Virus record (IMG/VR): IMGVR_UViG_3300025860_000019
Location: 1 to 50,871 of that record
Length of the DNA: 50,871 nucleotides
DNA from: a virus
Direction: 5' to 3' (one strand)
Shown: positions 1 to 6,082 of the stretch, one piece after another
Position numbering within the stretch: the stretch's first letter is position 1
Layout: each line of letters opens with the position of its first letter
Program-made: the position numbers and the translations under genes
Notes under the pieces: model-generated
Seen by the model: the letters and a program-made list of their open reading frames with translations, nothing else
Databases searched by the model: none
Told to the model about the DNA's origin: nothing

Positions 1-149
1 CTAAATTTTTTTAATATGCAAGTTTTTTAACACTTATTTTCAAATTATTTTTAATATAGTATAAATTATGTATATGTATGGCTTATTTATATTGAGAGTG
101 TGAAAAAAATTATTTTAAAAAATTTTTAGAAAAGTATTTTTTAACGAAT

Positions 150-230
150 GTGTGGACTAACCCAATACATCACCCCCTCTTCCGTTTCGTTTGGGGTTAC
201 CACCCCTTCACTTCACTCCAGGGGTCACAC
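150..230 (+). ncRNA. Putative branched structured RNA (three-way junction)
   Basis: The outer stem pairs 150-157 with 224-230 (one bulged G). Inside, AACCC (159-163) pairs with GGGTT (194-198) and CCCCT (203-207) pairs with AGGGG (220-224), giving a three-way junction. The last two stems share the junction base G224, so one pair must open. C-rich and G-rich blocks are rare in this AT-rich genome, which suggests selection on pairing. I do not recognise the RNA class, and the strand is assigned only by agreement with the neighbouring genes. Confidence 0.4.
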
Positions 231-287
231 TCTTCTTTAGTTTTGGAGGGATTAGGTTTTCTTCATTGATTAAGTGTTAATCAGTAG

Positions 288-345
288 TTAGTTGAGTAAT
301 CCGTGCAATAGCCGTAATAACTTAATAGTCCGTAAGGTCAACTAA
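288..345 (+). ncRNA. Putative structured RNA closed by an 8-bp stem
   Basis: TTAGTTGA (288-295) is perfectly complementary to TCAACTAA (338-345). Between them are two similar short motifs, 'atccgtgcaatagccg' and 'agtccgtaagg'. No class recognised. Confidence 0.3.
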
Positions 346-429
346 TTATTAATATTAGGTGCTTAATCTAATGTCATCAGCCCTATGATAATACCAGCAA
401 TGGTATTTGGTTCTACTTAAATGGTGTCA

Positions 430-457
430 ACACTCAATGGTAGTTAAGAGTGTTTTA
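430..457 (+). terminator. Terminator-like hairpin before the first gene
   Basis: ACACTC (430-435) pairs with GAGTGT (448-453) and is followed by TTTATT. The loop contains 'caatggtagt', which recurs at about 721-730. The T run is short, so it may be an attenuator rather than a full terminator. Confidence 0.4.
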
Positions 458-491
458 TTAACTAATATTAATCAACTAAAATATAAAGATT

Positions 492-689
492 ATGGAAGGT
501 TTAAAAGATTTAACAATTGGTTTTTATCAAACTAAAGAGTTAGAAGTATCATTATTAACTATAACAAAGTTATTAAATGAAGTACGTGGTACTAAAGATT
601 ATTTTACGCTACGTTTATTAGGGTTAGCTATAAATGATATTGAAGAGAGTATTAAAAAACGTTCTGAAAGAGAACAACTTAATGCTTGA
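492..689 (+). CDS. Hypothetical protein, 65 aa
   Basis: Small, mostly helical-looking protein with alternating Leu/Ile and Lys/Glu and a charged C-terminus (ESIKKRSEREQ). There are no cysteines, signal peptide or membrane segment. It is the first gene of the rightward small-gene block, starts after an A-rich stretch without a Shine-Dalgarno site, and ends in TGA. Function unknown; the length and heptad-like pattern would suit a small helical regulator, but nothing shows that. Confidence 0.6.
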   Translation: MEGLKDLTIGFYQTKELEVSLLTITKLLNEVRGTKDYFTLRLLGLAINDIEESIKKRSEREQLNA

Positions 690-955
690 GGATAAACTGA
701 ATACTTACAATCTTAATATTCAATGGTAGTAAGGGTTGAGGGTGTGTTTATTTGATGATGATTGTGTGTAATAAGTCTCACATCATCTCTCACACACAAA
801 ATCAACCCTTCAAAAACATCATTAAATTAAGCATCACAAAATATATAGCTTAATTAAATTACAACAGTCAAAGCTAAACTGTACACAATTAGCATTTAAC
901 AATTATAAACGACACTTAAGTCACAAAAGCTGAAGAGCCTTATACTAAACAAAAT
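690..955. other. Non-coding gap with one long hairpin
   Basis: No gene seen. GATGATG (754-760) is complementary to CATCATC (781-787) with a 20-base loop, and GT-rich/CA-rich strings on either side could extend the pairing. The copy of 'caatggtagt' at 721 matches the loop of the hairpin at 430. A CTGAAGA string at about 929 recalls a hammerhead core but lacks the rest. Confidence 0.4.
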
Positions 956-1363
956 ATGGAAGTAACAAGATTTGAAAAAGACGGACAAAAGATTTGGGAA
1001 AAAAATGGTATATTCTCTGGGTGTATTAAAGCAACTCAAGAAACATTTAACCCTGAAACAGGATTTGTAAATGTAACAACACATATGAATTGGGTTAAAG
1101 CTAATTCTGAAGAAGTTGTTGAAAGAATGATTACAAGTGTATCATCAATGATTGAAACAGGTAAATTAGTGCCATTTAGAGTATTCTCTTTAACACCTAT
1201 TTATGCAGGTCAAGAAGAAGATATTAATCCACAAACAGAAGTTAAATTAGGTAGATATTCTCAATCAAGATTGGGAACACCAGCTAAAGCTTTAGAAATG
1301 GATAGAACATTCATTGAAGTTGAAGTACCAGTTGCTAAAGTTAAAGTAGAAGCTGAAGCATAA
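956..1363 (+). CDS. Hypothetical protein, 135 aa
   Basis: Soluble protein of 135 aa with no signal peptide or membrane segment. The first two thirds are mixed alpha/beta with several beta-like stretches (SGCIKATQETFNPETGF, KLVPFRVFSLTPIYAG). The C-terminus is a Val/Glu/Lys/Ala-rich tail (VEVPVAKVKVEAEA). It is isolated between non-coding stretches and has its own strong terminator downstream, which suggests a separately expressed and possibly abundant product. Small nucleic-acid-binding proteins can look like this, but I cannot name a family. Confidence 0.7.
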   Translation: MEVTRFEKDGQKIWEKNGIFSGCIKATQETFNPETGFVNVTTHMNWVKANSEEVVERMITSVSSMIETGKLVPFRVFSLTPIYAGQEEDINPQTEVKLGRYSQSRLGTPAKALEMDRTFIEVEVPVAKVKVEAEA

Positions 1364-1371
1364 TAATATTA

Positions 1372-1396
1372 GGGGAGTAAAATCCCCTTTTATTTT
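1372..1396 (+). terminator. Rho-independent terminator
   Basis: GGGGA (1372-1376) pairs with TCCCC (1383-1387) across a 6-base loop and is followed by TTTTATTTT. It lies directly after the stop of the 135-aa gene and just before the hammerhead ribozyme. Confidence 0.85.
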
Positions 1397-1401
1397 ACTT
1401 A

Positions 1402-1453
1402 AAACCTCTGAAGAGTCTTTGAAATTAAGACGAAACATATTAATGTCAGGTTT
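1402..1453 (+). ncRNA. Type I hammerhead ribozyme
   Basis: All invariant core residues are present in order. Stem I 5' strand AAACCT (1402-1407) is followed by CUGAAGA (1408-1414). Stem II is GTCTT/AAGAC (1415-1419/1427-1431) with a 7-base loop. Then come GAA (1432-1434) and stem III ACAT/ATGT (1435-1438/1443-1446) with loop ATTA, which includes the required A15.1-U16.1 pair. C17 is at 1447 and stem I 3' strand AGGTTT is 1448-1453. Cleavage is predicted between 1447 and 1448. The open end is stem I, which makes it type I. It sits between a terminator and the start at 1486, so cleavage would release or process the downstream mRNA's 5' end. Confidence 0.88.
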
Positions 1454-1485
1454 AAAAATATAAATTAACACTTAAATACACAATT

Positions 1486-1722
1486 ATGAAAAACTATCAA
1501 ATTATTACAGGAACACCTAAAAAAGATAATGCCCAATTTCCTACAACATCACGTAGAGTAATTAAACACGGTAAAAGACCAAGTAAATTTCAATTAAAAA
1601 TGAATAGATTTAGAGCATTTATTTATAAAGAAACTGATGAATTTAGTGTTAACAGCTCTAAAATAGATAATGTTAAACGTGTTAAATTACGTAAACAAGC
1701 ATTAGCTCACGCTGGCTTTTAA
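1486..1722 (+). CDS. Hypothetical basic protein, 78 aa
   Basis: Highly basic protein rich in Lys and Arg (SRRVIKHGKRPSKFQLKMNR, VKRVKLRKQ) with no cysteines or membrane segment. The charge suggests nucleic-acid binding, but no fold is recognised. It begins about 32 bases after the hammerhead and is closed by an 8-bp hairpin after its stop. Confidence 0.65.
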   Translation: MKNYQIITGTPKKDNAQFPTTSRRVIKHGKRPSKFQLKMNRFRAFIYKETDEFSVNSSKIDNVKRVKLRKQALAHAGF

Positions 1723-1731
1723 AAACATTAA

Positions 1732-1768
1732 ACCTCACAGAGATAACATCAATGTGAGGTATTATTAA
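1732..1768 (+). terminator. Hairpin with weak T tract, possible terminator
   Basis: ACCTCACA (1732-1739) pairs perfectly with TGTGAGGT (1753-1760) and is followed by ATTATTAAT. The 8-bp stem is strong but the T tract is interrupted, so partial termination or mRNA 3'-end protection is as likely. Confidence 0.5.
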
Positions 1769-1784
1769 TCTTAAATTATAAACT

Positions 1785-2078
1785 ATGAATAAAGAAGATG
1801 CTAATTTATTAACAGAGGAAGAAATAAAAATAATATTAGAGTTTGAAGAAACAGACTCAATGTTTGAAGAAGAATTTTATCACGATAGTATTAATGAAAG
1901 ATATCAAGAATATTTATTAAGAGGCGATAGTCAAGAACACGCATCTAATTTATCATTTGATGATAACATAGGTTGTGATATAGAATATACTGAAGAACAA
2001 AAAAGAGTTTATTGTAAACATATTATAATAAGAAATATAATAATGGCATTAGGACCATATTATGAATTTGATAATTAA
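1785..2078 (+). CDS. Hypothetical acidic protein, 97 aa
   Basis: Very acidic protein, with Glu/Asp dominating (LTEEEIKIILEFEETDSMFE), and no signal or membrane segment. The middle contains an EYLLRGDSQEHASNLSF helix-like stretch. Acidic small phage proteins are often host-protein inhibitors or DNA mimics, but there is no specific evidence here. It is in the same direction as its neighbours, with a 36-base gap to the next gene. Confidence 0.6.
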   Translation: MNKEDANLLTEEEIKIILEFEETDSMFEEEFYHDSINERYQEYLLRGDSQEHASNLSFDDNIGCDIEYTEEQKRVYCKHIIIRNIIMALGPYYEFDN

Positions 2079-2114
2079 CACTACATATAACGTAGTAATC
2101 TAAAACTAAACGAA

Positions 2115-2351
2115 ATGATAAACATTAAAATATTAATACTAATATGGTTATTAGTAGGATTAGCTACATCTTTAATAGTAGTAGCAACATCACAATCACC
2201 TAAATATGAAAAAGGAGATTGGAAATACATATTAGCAGGAACATTTGGAGGTATATTAACAGCACTTGTAGTTGTTATTATATTATTTGATATACATATA
2301 ATATCACCAAATAGAGAACTTAAAAGAAAGAGTAAATGTTCAATTAAATGA
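2115..2351 (+). CDS. Small two-helix membrane protein, 78 aa
   Basis: Two hydrophobic segments (about residues 4-24 and 38-60) are separated by a short charged loop (SPKYEKGDWK), followed by a basic tail (RELKRKSK). The layout and length match the membrane protein at 4617: start of helix 1 I-x-x-WLL/WFL-x-GL, Lys/Asp loop, then a Gly-containing second helix. The two are probable diverged paralogs. The role could be holin-like or membrane-anchoring; neither is established. Confidence 0.65.
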   Translation: MINIKILILIWLLVGLATSLIVVATSQSPKYEKGDWKYILAGTFGGILTALVVVIILFDIHIISPNRELKRKSKCSIK

Positions 2352-2409
2352 ACTCTAACTAAAACTACAAATAGTTTGTAGATATATAGCTAAATTAAAT
2401 AATATACAA

Positions 2410-2673
2410 ATGAAAAGAATTAAAACATTATTATCAATACTAATGATATTAGTATTATTAACATCTTGTGCAGACAGTAAAGAATTTACAATAGATGGTA
2501 AAAAACAAACAATTGAACCTTATGGATGGTTTGATTTAGAAGCTAAAAATGATAGTATTAACTATAAAGTAAATACAGGTAATGTTATTTTATCCATTAT
2601 TTTAGTGGAAACAGCGTTTGTACCTATATTAATAACAGGTAACCAATTATTCGAACCAGTTAGTAAAAAATAA
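2410..2673 (+). CDS. Putative lipoprotein, 87 aa
   Basis: The N-terminus has Lys/Arg followed by a hydrophobic stretch and a lipobox ending LLTSC (Cys about residue 20), a signal peptidase II site. A second hydrophobic stretch lies at about 59-77 (VILSIILVETAFVPILI). The protein is therefore expected to be exported and lipid-anchored in the host envelope, with a further membrane-associated segment. Phage lipoproteins sometimes block superinfection; this is inference from location only. Confidence 0.65.
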   Translation: MKRIKTLLSILMILVLLTSCADSKEFTIDGKKQTIEPYGWFDLEAKNDSINYKVNTGNVILSIILVETAFVPILITGNQLFEPVSKK

Positions 2674-2679
2674 ATAACT

Positions 2680-2766
2680 ATGAGAAATAATGACAGTAGA
2701 TTAATTAAAAATGCATTTATAATAATTATAGTAATTGTAATATTTTTAATATCAGCATTAATATAG
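2680..2766 (+). CDS. Single-span membrane peptide, 28 aa
   Basis: The 28-codon frame starts ATG six bases after the lipoprotein stop. It has a charged head (MRNNDSRLIKN) and one transmembrane segment made almost entirely of Ile/Val/Phe/Leu. The spacing and composition support translation, but the size makes this uncertain. Confidence 0.45.
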   Translation: MRNNDSRLIKNAFIIIIVIVIFLISALI

Positions 2767-2913
2767 TCAGACAAAAGACTTAAAAAGAGGGGAAAGCAGA
2801 AATCCCTTAAACAAATAGAAGCTTAGAGCTACATGAAATCATCTGTAAAATAGATTGACACTTTCACAAAAAGAAGAAGTGCTGATGTAGAAGTAATAAC
2901 AAACAGTAAAATT
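2767..2913 (+). ncRNA. Putative structured RNA with three-way junction
   Basis: CTACAT (2829-2834) pairs with ATGTAG (2885-2890) and encloses two hairpins, ATCT/AGAT and CACTT/AAGTG. A separate hairpin (AAGAGGGG.../TCCCTT) precedes it near 2779-2802. The string 'gagctacatg' is shared with the RNA at 5982-6081. No coding frame is present and no class is recognised. Confidence 0.35.
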
Positions 2914-3003
2914 AAACTCTCATCCAATTGCAGGGCATGGATTACCAAGCAGTAAAAGTTCTACAGGATAGAGCCAAGGTGCAACCTTGTGGGAGTTTTT
3001 AAT
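2914..3003 (+). ncRNA. Kissing-loop RNA element, copy 1
   Basis: The closing stem AAACTCTC (2914-2921) pairs with GGGAGTTT (2991-2998, one G-U) and is followed by T residues. Hairpin 1 is ATCCA/TGGAT with TTGCA in its loop. The last hairpin is CAAGG/CCTTG with loop TGCAA, which is exactly complementary to TTGCA, so a loop-loop kissing contact is predicted. The element at 5615-5705 repeats the design. This suggests a defined RNA class (cis element or small RNA) that I cannot name; the T tail would allow termination. Confidence 0.5.
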
Positions 3004-3487
3004 ATAATAGTGTAAGATGTTGGGCTCATAATTTGACACAACTATTAATATAGGTTAAACATTGAAACCTTTGTGAATTAACCTCGGTCCTGAATAAGGA
3101 TAAAACCGTGGTCAATGTTCACATAAAGATACTAATCCTGAATTGACAGGAAGAAGATTATAGTCACTTAGATGATTATATACCAAGGAGTAATCCTAGA
3201 GTGTTGTTCCCTTGAGAAAGGAATACCTAGTGCCATGTTTTAGAACTAGTGTGAAAACTAATTCCTCTGCATTAGAACACAAATGAGTTCTCAGCAAGTA
3301 GTTATTAATAATAAAGCCTAAAGTCCTGGCGGATATATTGAAATCTTTAGGTATAACTACGCTACCCTACTCTTATTAGTAAAAAAATTAAAGACAGTTG
3401 GGCAGACAACCTGCACTAATAAGAAAGAGGGTTATAAATCCTATACACGTAGAGAATATTGTATAGGATTACTAAATAATATTTAAA
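2999..3487. other. Structured non-coding stretch upstream of the tmRNA
   Basis: No coding frame. Several strong inverted repeats: CCTAAAG/CTTTAGG (3317-3323/3345-3351); a long interrupted stem from 3357 to 3452 (CTACG/CGTAG, ACCCT/AGGGT, then CTTATTAGT/ACTAATAAG); and AATCCTATAC/GTATAGGATT (3437-3446/3461-3470). The apex of the long stem contains GTTG/CAAC with GCAG in its loop complementary to the following CTGC, an H-type pseudoknot. This may be the 5' part of the tmRNA acceptor segment, an intron-like RNA, or an independent RNA. Strings resembling group I intron core elements are present but not convincing. Confidence 0.4.
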
Positions 3488-3738
3488 AAGCAGTAACCTG
3501 CTAAGTTAATTGCTAATATATTAGGACGAGGGTTCGATTCCCTCCATCTCCACAATAATACGTTTAAAAAGTAAACAATCCGTAAGTCTTTACAGAGCAT
3601 GGTCTGTTATTTGGGGATGACTGGTATTGACTGTATAATATAGTAGATTAAATAGGGTTATAGCAACCAATAACTGGAAAAGTTATTAATATGTTTGGAC
3701 AACCTCAGCTTAGAGCTGTAGCATAACCAACGTTTCTT
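3488..3738 (+). ncRNA. ssrA: Circularly permuted (two-piece) tmRNA
   Basis: The conserved tmRNA 3' end comes first: GGACGAGGG-TTCGATT-CCCTC then CATCTCC-A (3524-3552). It is preceded by a pseudoknot (AGCAG/CTGCT at 3489-3502, with its TAAC loop complementary to GTTA at 3505). About 60 bases later comes the tmRNA 5' end, GGGGATG-ACTGGTATTGAC (3613-3631). GGGGATG pairs with CATCTCC over 7 bp with one G-U. Downstream, a hairpin AATAAC/GTTATT precedes a short frame (3691-3726) ending GQPQLRAVA-stop, resembling a degradation tag with a small hydrophobic C-terminus. The gene order (acceptor piece, intervening segment, coding piece) is that of permuted two-piece tmRNAs. Exact processed ends and the resume codon are inferred. 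Confidence 0.85.
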
Positions 3739-3739
3739 A

Positions 3740-3764
3740 GGGTGTACGACAACACCCTTTTTTA
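3740..3764 (+). terminator. Rho-independent terminator after tmRNA
   Basis: GGGTGT (3740-3745) pairs with ACACCC (3752-3757), followed by TTTTTTATTTT. It marks the 3' end of the permuted tmRNA transcript. Confidence 0.85.
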
Positions 3765-3799
3765 TTTTAAAACAACATTAACAATATAAAACTAATAAG

Positions 3800-4435
3800 A
3801 TGAAACTGAAATGTAAAGTAATAATGTTACCTACAAATGATTTAACATTTATAAGATTTAACAAATCTTTAAATATTATATCACCTGATATAAGTGATTA
3901 TGGTGTTAAAGTAAATAATTATATAAGTTGTCAACACCTCTACATCACTTCAGATGATGAAATTAAAGAAAGTGATTGGGTTTATAACAAAGTTCAAAAA
4001 ACAGTTTTCAAAGCTGATGCATCATTTATGAAATTAATAGGTAATAGTTTATCTACTAATCATAAAATAATAGCAACTACTGATAAATCTTTATTAAGTA
4101 GTAATTCTATACCTCATCCAAGAGGAGGTAATAGTAAACAAATGGTAGGTACACTACCTCAACCATCACAAGCATTTATTGAGAAGTATTGTAAAGAAGG
4201 TGATATTGATGAAGTGTTGGTTGAGTATGAAAGAATAGATACTTATCATAAAACGTTGGATGGTAGTAGCTGGGGAAAATTAATACCTAAAGTAGATTCA
4301 CATAATACTATTACTATTCATTCAATTAAAAATAGTTGGAACAGGGAAGAAGTGATAGAATTATGTAAAACTGCTGCTAATGACTATGTAGAAATCATAA
4401 CTAATGAAGCTAATTGGATTAAAGAAAACTTATAA
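3800..4435 (+). CDS. Conserved phage protein of unknown function, 211 aa
   Basis: Soluble alpha/beta protein. Recognisable blocks are HLYITSDDEIKESDWV (about 47-62), IIATTDKSL (about 91-99), LPQPSQAFIEKYC (about 119-131) and a C-terminal SIKNSWNREEVIELC helix. This combination is one I associate with hypothetical proteins recurring in phages of Bacteroidota, usually near the small-gene region; the function is unknown. No catalytic motif stands out. It starts 36 bases after the tmRNA terminator, so it likely has its own promoter or leader there. Confidence 0.75.
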   Translation: MKLKCKVIMLPTNDLTFIRFNKSLNIISPDISDYGVKVNNYISCQHLYITSDDEIKESDWVYNKVQKTVFKADASFMKLIGNSLSTNHKIIATTDKSLLSSNSIPHPRGGNSKQMVGTLPQPSQAFIEKYCKEGDIDEVLVEYERIDTYHKTLDGSSWGKLIPKVDSHNTITIHSIKNSWNREEVIELCKTAANDYVEIITNEANWIKENL

Positions 4436-4437
4436 CA

Positions 4438-4620
4438 ATGAAAACACATAGAATTTACACAGTTAATAATAAAGCTGTATTAATATTACAGAGATTTACT
4501 CATGCATATTTAGTACAATTTATTAAAACTGGTAAACAAGCTAGTGTTAGTAAAAATTGTATTAAATACTTTAATAAACAAATAAAAACAAACATTAACC
4601 AATTAAAATTACAACTATGA
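4438..4620 (+). CDS. Hypothetical basic protein, 60 aa
   Basis: Basic 60-aa protein with many Lys/Asn residues and two cysteine-free beta-like stretches near the N-terminus (RIYTVNNKAVLILQRF). It starts three bases after the previous stop, and its stop overlaps the next ATG (ATGA), so the three genes are probably translationally coupled. Function unknown. Confidence 0.6.
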   Translation: MKTHRIYTVNNKAVLILQRFTHAYLVQFIKTGKQASVSKNCIKYFNKQIKTNINQLKLQL

Positions 4621-4835
4621 CAACAGAAACAATTATATTAATAACTTGGTTTTTAGCAGGTTTAATAGCTGCATTATTAGTAATAAATGATATGAAAGAA
4701 GATATTAAAATTAAAGATATCTTACCAGCATTATTATTTGTAATTCTTGGTTATTTAACATTGATAGCTACAATAATAGCACTTGCAGTAAAAAATAGTG
4801 ATGTAGTAATATGGAAACATCCTAAAAACAGATAA
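4617..4835 (+). CDS. Small two-helix membrane protein, 72 aa
   Basis: Two hydrophobic segments (about 4-23 and 35-59) flank a charged loop (NDMKEDIKIKD); the tail is basic. It overlaps the preceding stop by four bases. It resembles the 78-aa membrane protein at 2115 in length, topology and helix starts. Candidate roles are membrane insertion or lysis control; neither is shown. Confidence 0.6.
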   Translation: MTTETIILITWFLAGLIAALLVINDMKEDIKIKDILPALLFVILGYLTLIATIIALAVKNSDVVIWKHPKNR

Positions 4836-4864
4836 ACAATTAAATTAAACTTAAATTAAATAAA

Positions 4865-5122
4865 ATGAAAAAAGAGTATATAGTATATGTGACAAAAGTT
4901 TCACATAAGAAATTAAGAAAGTCTACTTATTGGGCAACAGGAAGTGGAGAAGAAATTCTTATTAAAGATATTGAATTTAACCACCTAATAAATATTATTA
5001 AGTATTTATTAAAAGCTAAAGAAGAATCTTTAAAATATGATTTACCAATGTTAGAATTTGAAACATTTAGTTTAGAAAAATGGATTGAAGTTCTTAAAAA
5101 TGAATTAAACTTTAGAAAATAA
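4865..5122 (+). CDS. Hypothetical protein, 85 aa
   Basis: Mixed alpha/beta protein with an N-terminal strand (YIVYVTKV), a SGEEILIKDIEF stretch and a Leu/Lys-rich helical C-terminus. No signal, membrane segment or metal motif. Ten bases separate its stop from the next start. Confidence 0.6.
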   Translation: MKKEYIVYVTKVSHKKLRKSTYWATGSGEEILIKDIEFNHLINIIKYLLKAKEESLKYDLPMLEFETFSLEKWIEVLKNELNFRK

Positions 5123-5131
5123 ACAAAAACA

Positions 5132-5608
5132 ATGAAAAAATTTATAACAATATTAATATTATTAATATCATTACAATCGTATACTCAATCTACTTTAGAT
5201 AGTATACCAAATATTACAGAAACAGAAAGAATTATTGATAAATATGGTAGTAAAATATCAGATGGTTTCAATAAAATGGTAGAAAATGTAGCACCAATGG
5301 CTGAACAAGGTTTTACAATGGTTGTAAAATTGAAATTCGTTGAAGGTATTATATTGTTATTACCATTATTATTTGCAATTATATTTTTAATATTATTTAA
5401 AAAAGAATATAATAAAGTATATAATGAAATTAAAGATACTCATTATAATGATGTTTTTGATTGCGATAATATTACAGCATTTATAGTAATATATTTAATA
5501 TTATTTAGTATATTTACATTAATTGCAATATTTACAACATATGATGCAATTATACATATATTTATACCAGAATGGTTTGCAATTAAAGAAATATTAAATT
5601 TAATATAA
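5132..5608 (+). CDS. Membrane protein with signal peptide, 158 aa
   Basis: The N-terminal signal peptide (MKKFITILILLISLQSYTQ) has a plausible cleavage after YTQ, typical of Bacteroidota exported proteins. A helical block follows (IIDKYGSKISDGFNKMVEN), then hydrophobic spans at about 72-90 and 112-135 and a further hydrophobic C-terminus. The IIDKYG...GF..MV.......EQGF..VVK block is one I associate with phage and prophage proteins in Bacteroidota. Holin or envelope-modifying roles are possible but unproven. Confidence 0.65.
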   Translation: MKKFITILILLISLQSYTQSTLDSIPNITETERIIDKYGSKISDGFNKMVENVAPMAEQGFTMVVKLKFVEGIILLLPLLFAIIFLILFKKEYNKVYNEIKDTHYNDVFDCDNITAFIVIYLILFSIFTLIAIFTTYDAIIHIFIPEWFAIKEILNLI

Positions 5609-5614
5609 AAAAAT

Positions 5615-5705
5615 AACTATTATTCCAATTGCATGGACTAGTAATCTCAATGTGGCAAAGTGCAACAAGTTTCCATAAAGATTATAATAGTTTTTAAATT
5701 AACCT
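5615..5705 (+). ncRNA. Kissing-loop RNA element, copy 2
   Basis: The closing stem AACTATTAT (5615-5623) pairs with ATAATAGTT (5694-5702), followed by TTT. Hairpin 1 is TCCA/TGGA with loop ATTGCA. A later hairpin (GG-AAA/TTTCC) carries TGCAA in its loop, complementary to TTGCA. Closing stem, first hairpin TCCAATTGCA and a GTGCAAC loop are shared with the element at 2914-3003, while the closing stems differ in sequence. That is the pattern expected of a conserved RNA fold. Confidence 0.5.
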
Positions 5706-5720
5706 AATAATACATAAAGT

Positions 5721-5975
5721 ATGTTTACAACAGAAGATAAAGTAACTAAAAAAATAGGAGATGCTTATTATTGTATACAAGATGGTAGTAAATTCAACCA
5801 TCATTATCCTTTTACAATACAATTAATTAAAATAGAAAATAATAGTACTGCAACAAGTAAAAGAGAACATGATTCAAGAATTGATTTAAATGATCCTGGA
5901 GTTAAAAGATTTCACAATAAAAAAATAGCAAAAGCTTATTTAAAATATCTTAAAATTTTACATAACAAAATATAA
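5721..5975 (+). CDS. Hypothetical protein with FTTED domain, 84 aa
   Basis: It starts MFTTEDKVTKKIGDAYYC and ends in a helix KKIAKAYLKYLK. The same layout (FTTEDGVDV...GGEFQYW... then a Phe-Ser-Thr-Lys-x-Lys-Ala-Glu-Glu-Tyr helix) forms the C-terminal part of the protein at 7638-8633, so the two share a small domain. I associate this repeat domain with Bacteroidota phages; the function is unknown. It lies between two structured RNAs. Confidence 0.65.
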   Translation: MFTTEDKVTKKIGDAYYCIQDGSKFNHHYPFTIQLIKIENNSTATSKREHDSRIDLNDPGVKRFHNKKIAKAYLKYLKILHNKI

Positions 5976-5981
5976 TAAACT

Positions 5982-6081
5982 AAAACTATTTACAAAGTAA
6001 TAAAACTCGTAGTGACTCTTAACTGAGAGCTACATGTATACTAGAAGGCTGGTAAAGATCCAGAAGTAAATAGTTTTTAAA
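5982..6081 (+). ncRNA. Putative structured RNA with 12-bp closing stem
   Basis: AAAACTATTTAC (5982-5993) is perfectly complementary to GTAAATAGTTTT (6066-6077), followed by T. Inside are a two-part hairpin (GTAG-TGA-CTCT/AGAG-CTAC, about 6009-6034) and CTGG/CCAG (about 6049-6063). It ends two bases before a tRNA-like gene. Either a terminator of unusual size or a small RNA; class unknown. Confidence 0.5.
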
Positions 6082-6082
6082 C

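Larger units (their letters stand above)
1..491. other. Non-coding leader region rich in RNA secondary structure
   Basis: No convincing reading frame is present. The first 140 bases are extremely AT-rich with poly-A and poly-T runs. The rest alternates inverted repeats that could fold as RNA: a branched element at 150-230, an 8-bp closing stem at 288-345, a hairpin at 391-406 (ATACC/GGTAT) and a terminator-like hairpin at 430-457. The 155-235 stretch is clearly richer in C and G than its surroundings. It could be the 5' leader of the small-gene operon or a cluster of phage non-coding RNAs. I see no clear promoter consensus. Confidence 0.6.

Noticed and set aside
890-955. CTGAAGA at about 929 with a GACAC...GTC block before it, resembling a second hammerhead
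   Set aside because: The GAAA element is missing (GACA instead), stem III would be a palindrome without a loop, and no partner for stem II exists.
896-1084. Leftward reading frame opposite the 135-aa gene
   Set aside because: Its composition is that of the opposite strand of a real gene, and the rightward frame has a terminator and better spacing.
2930-3200. Strings resembling group I intron P, Q and S core elements
   Set aside because: Order and pairing of the P3/P7 elements could not be established, and the first part is better explained by the kissing-loop element.
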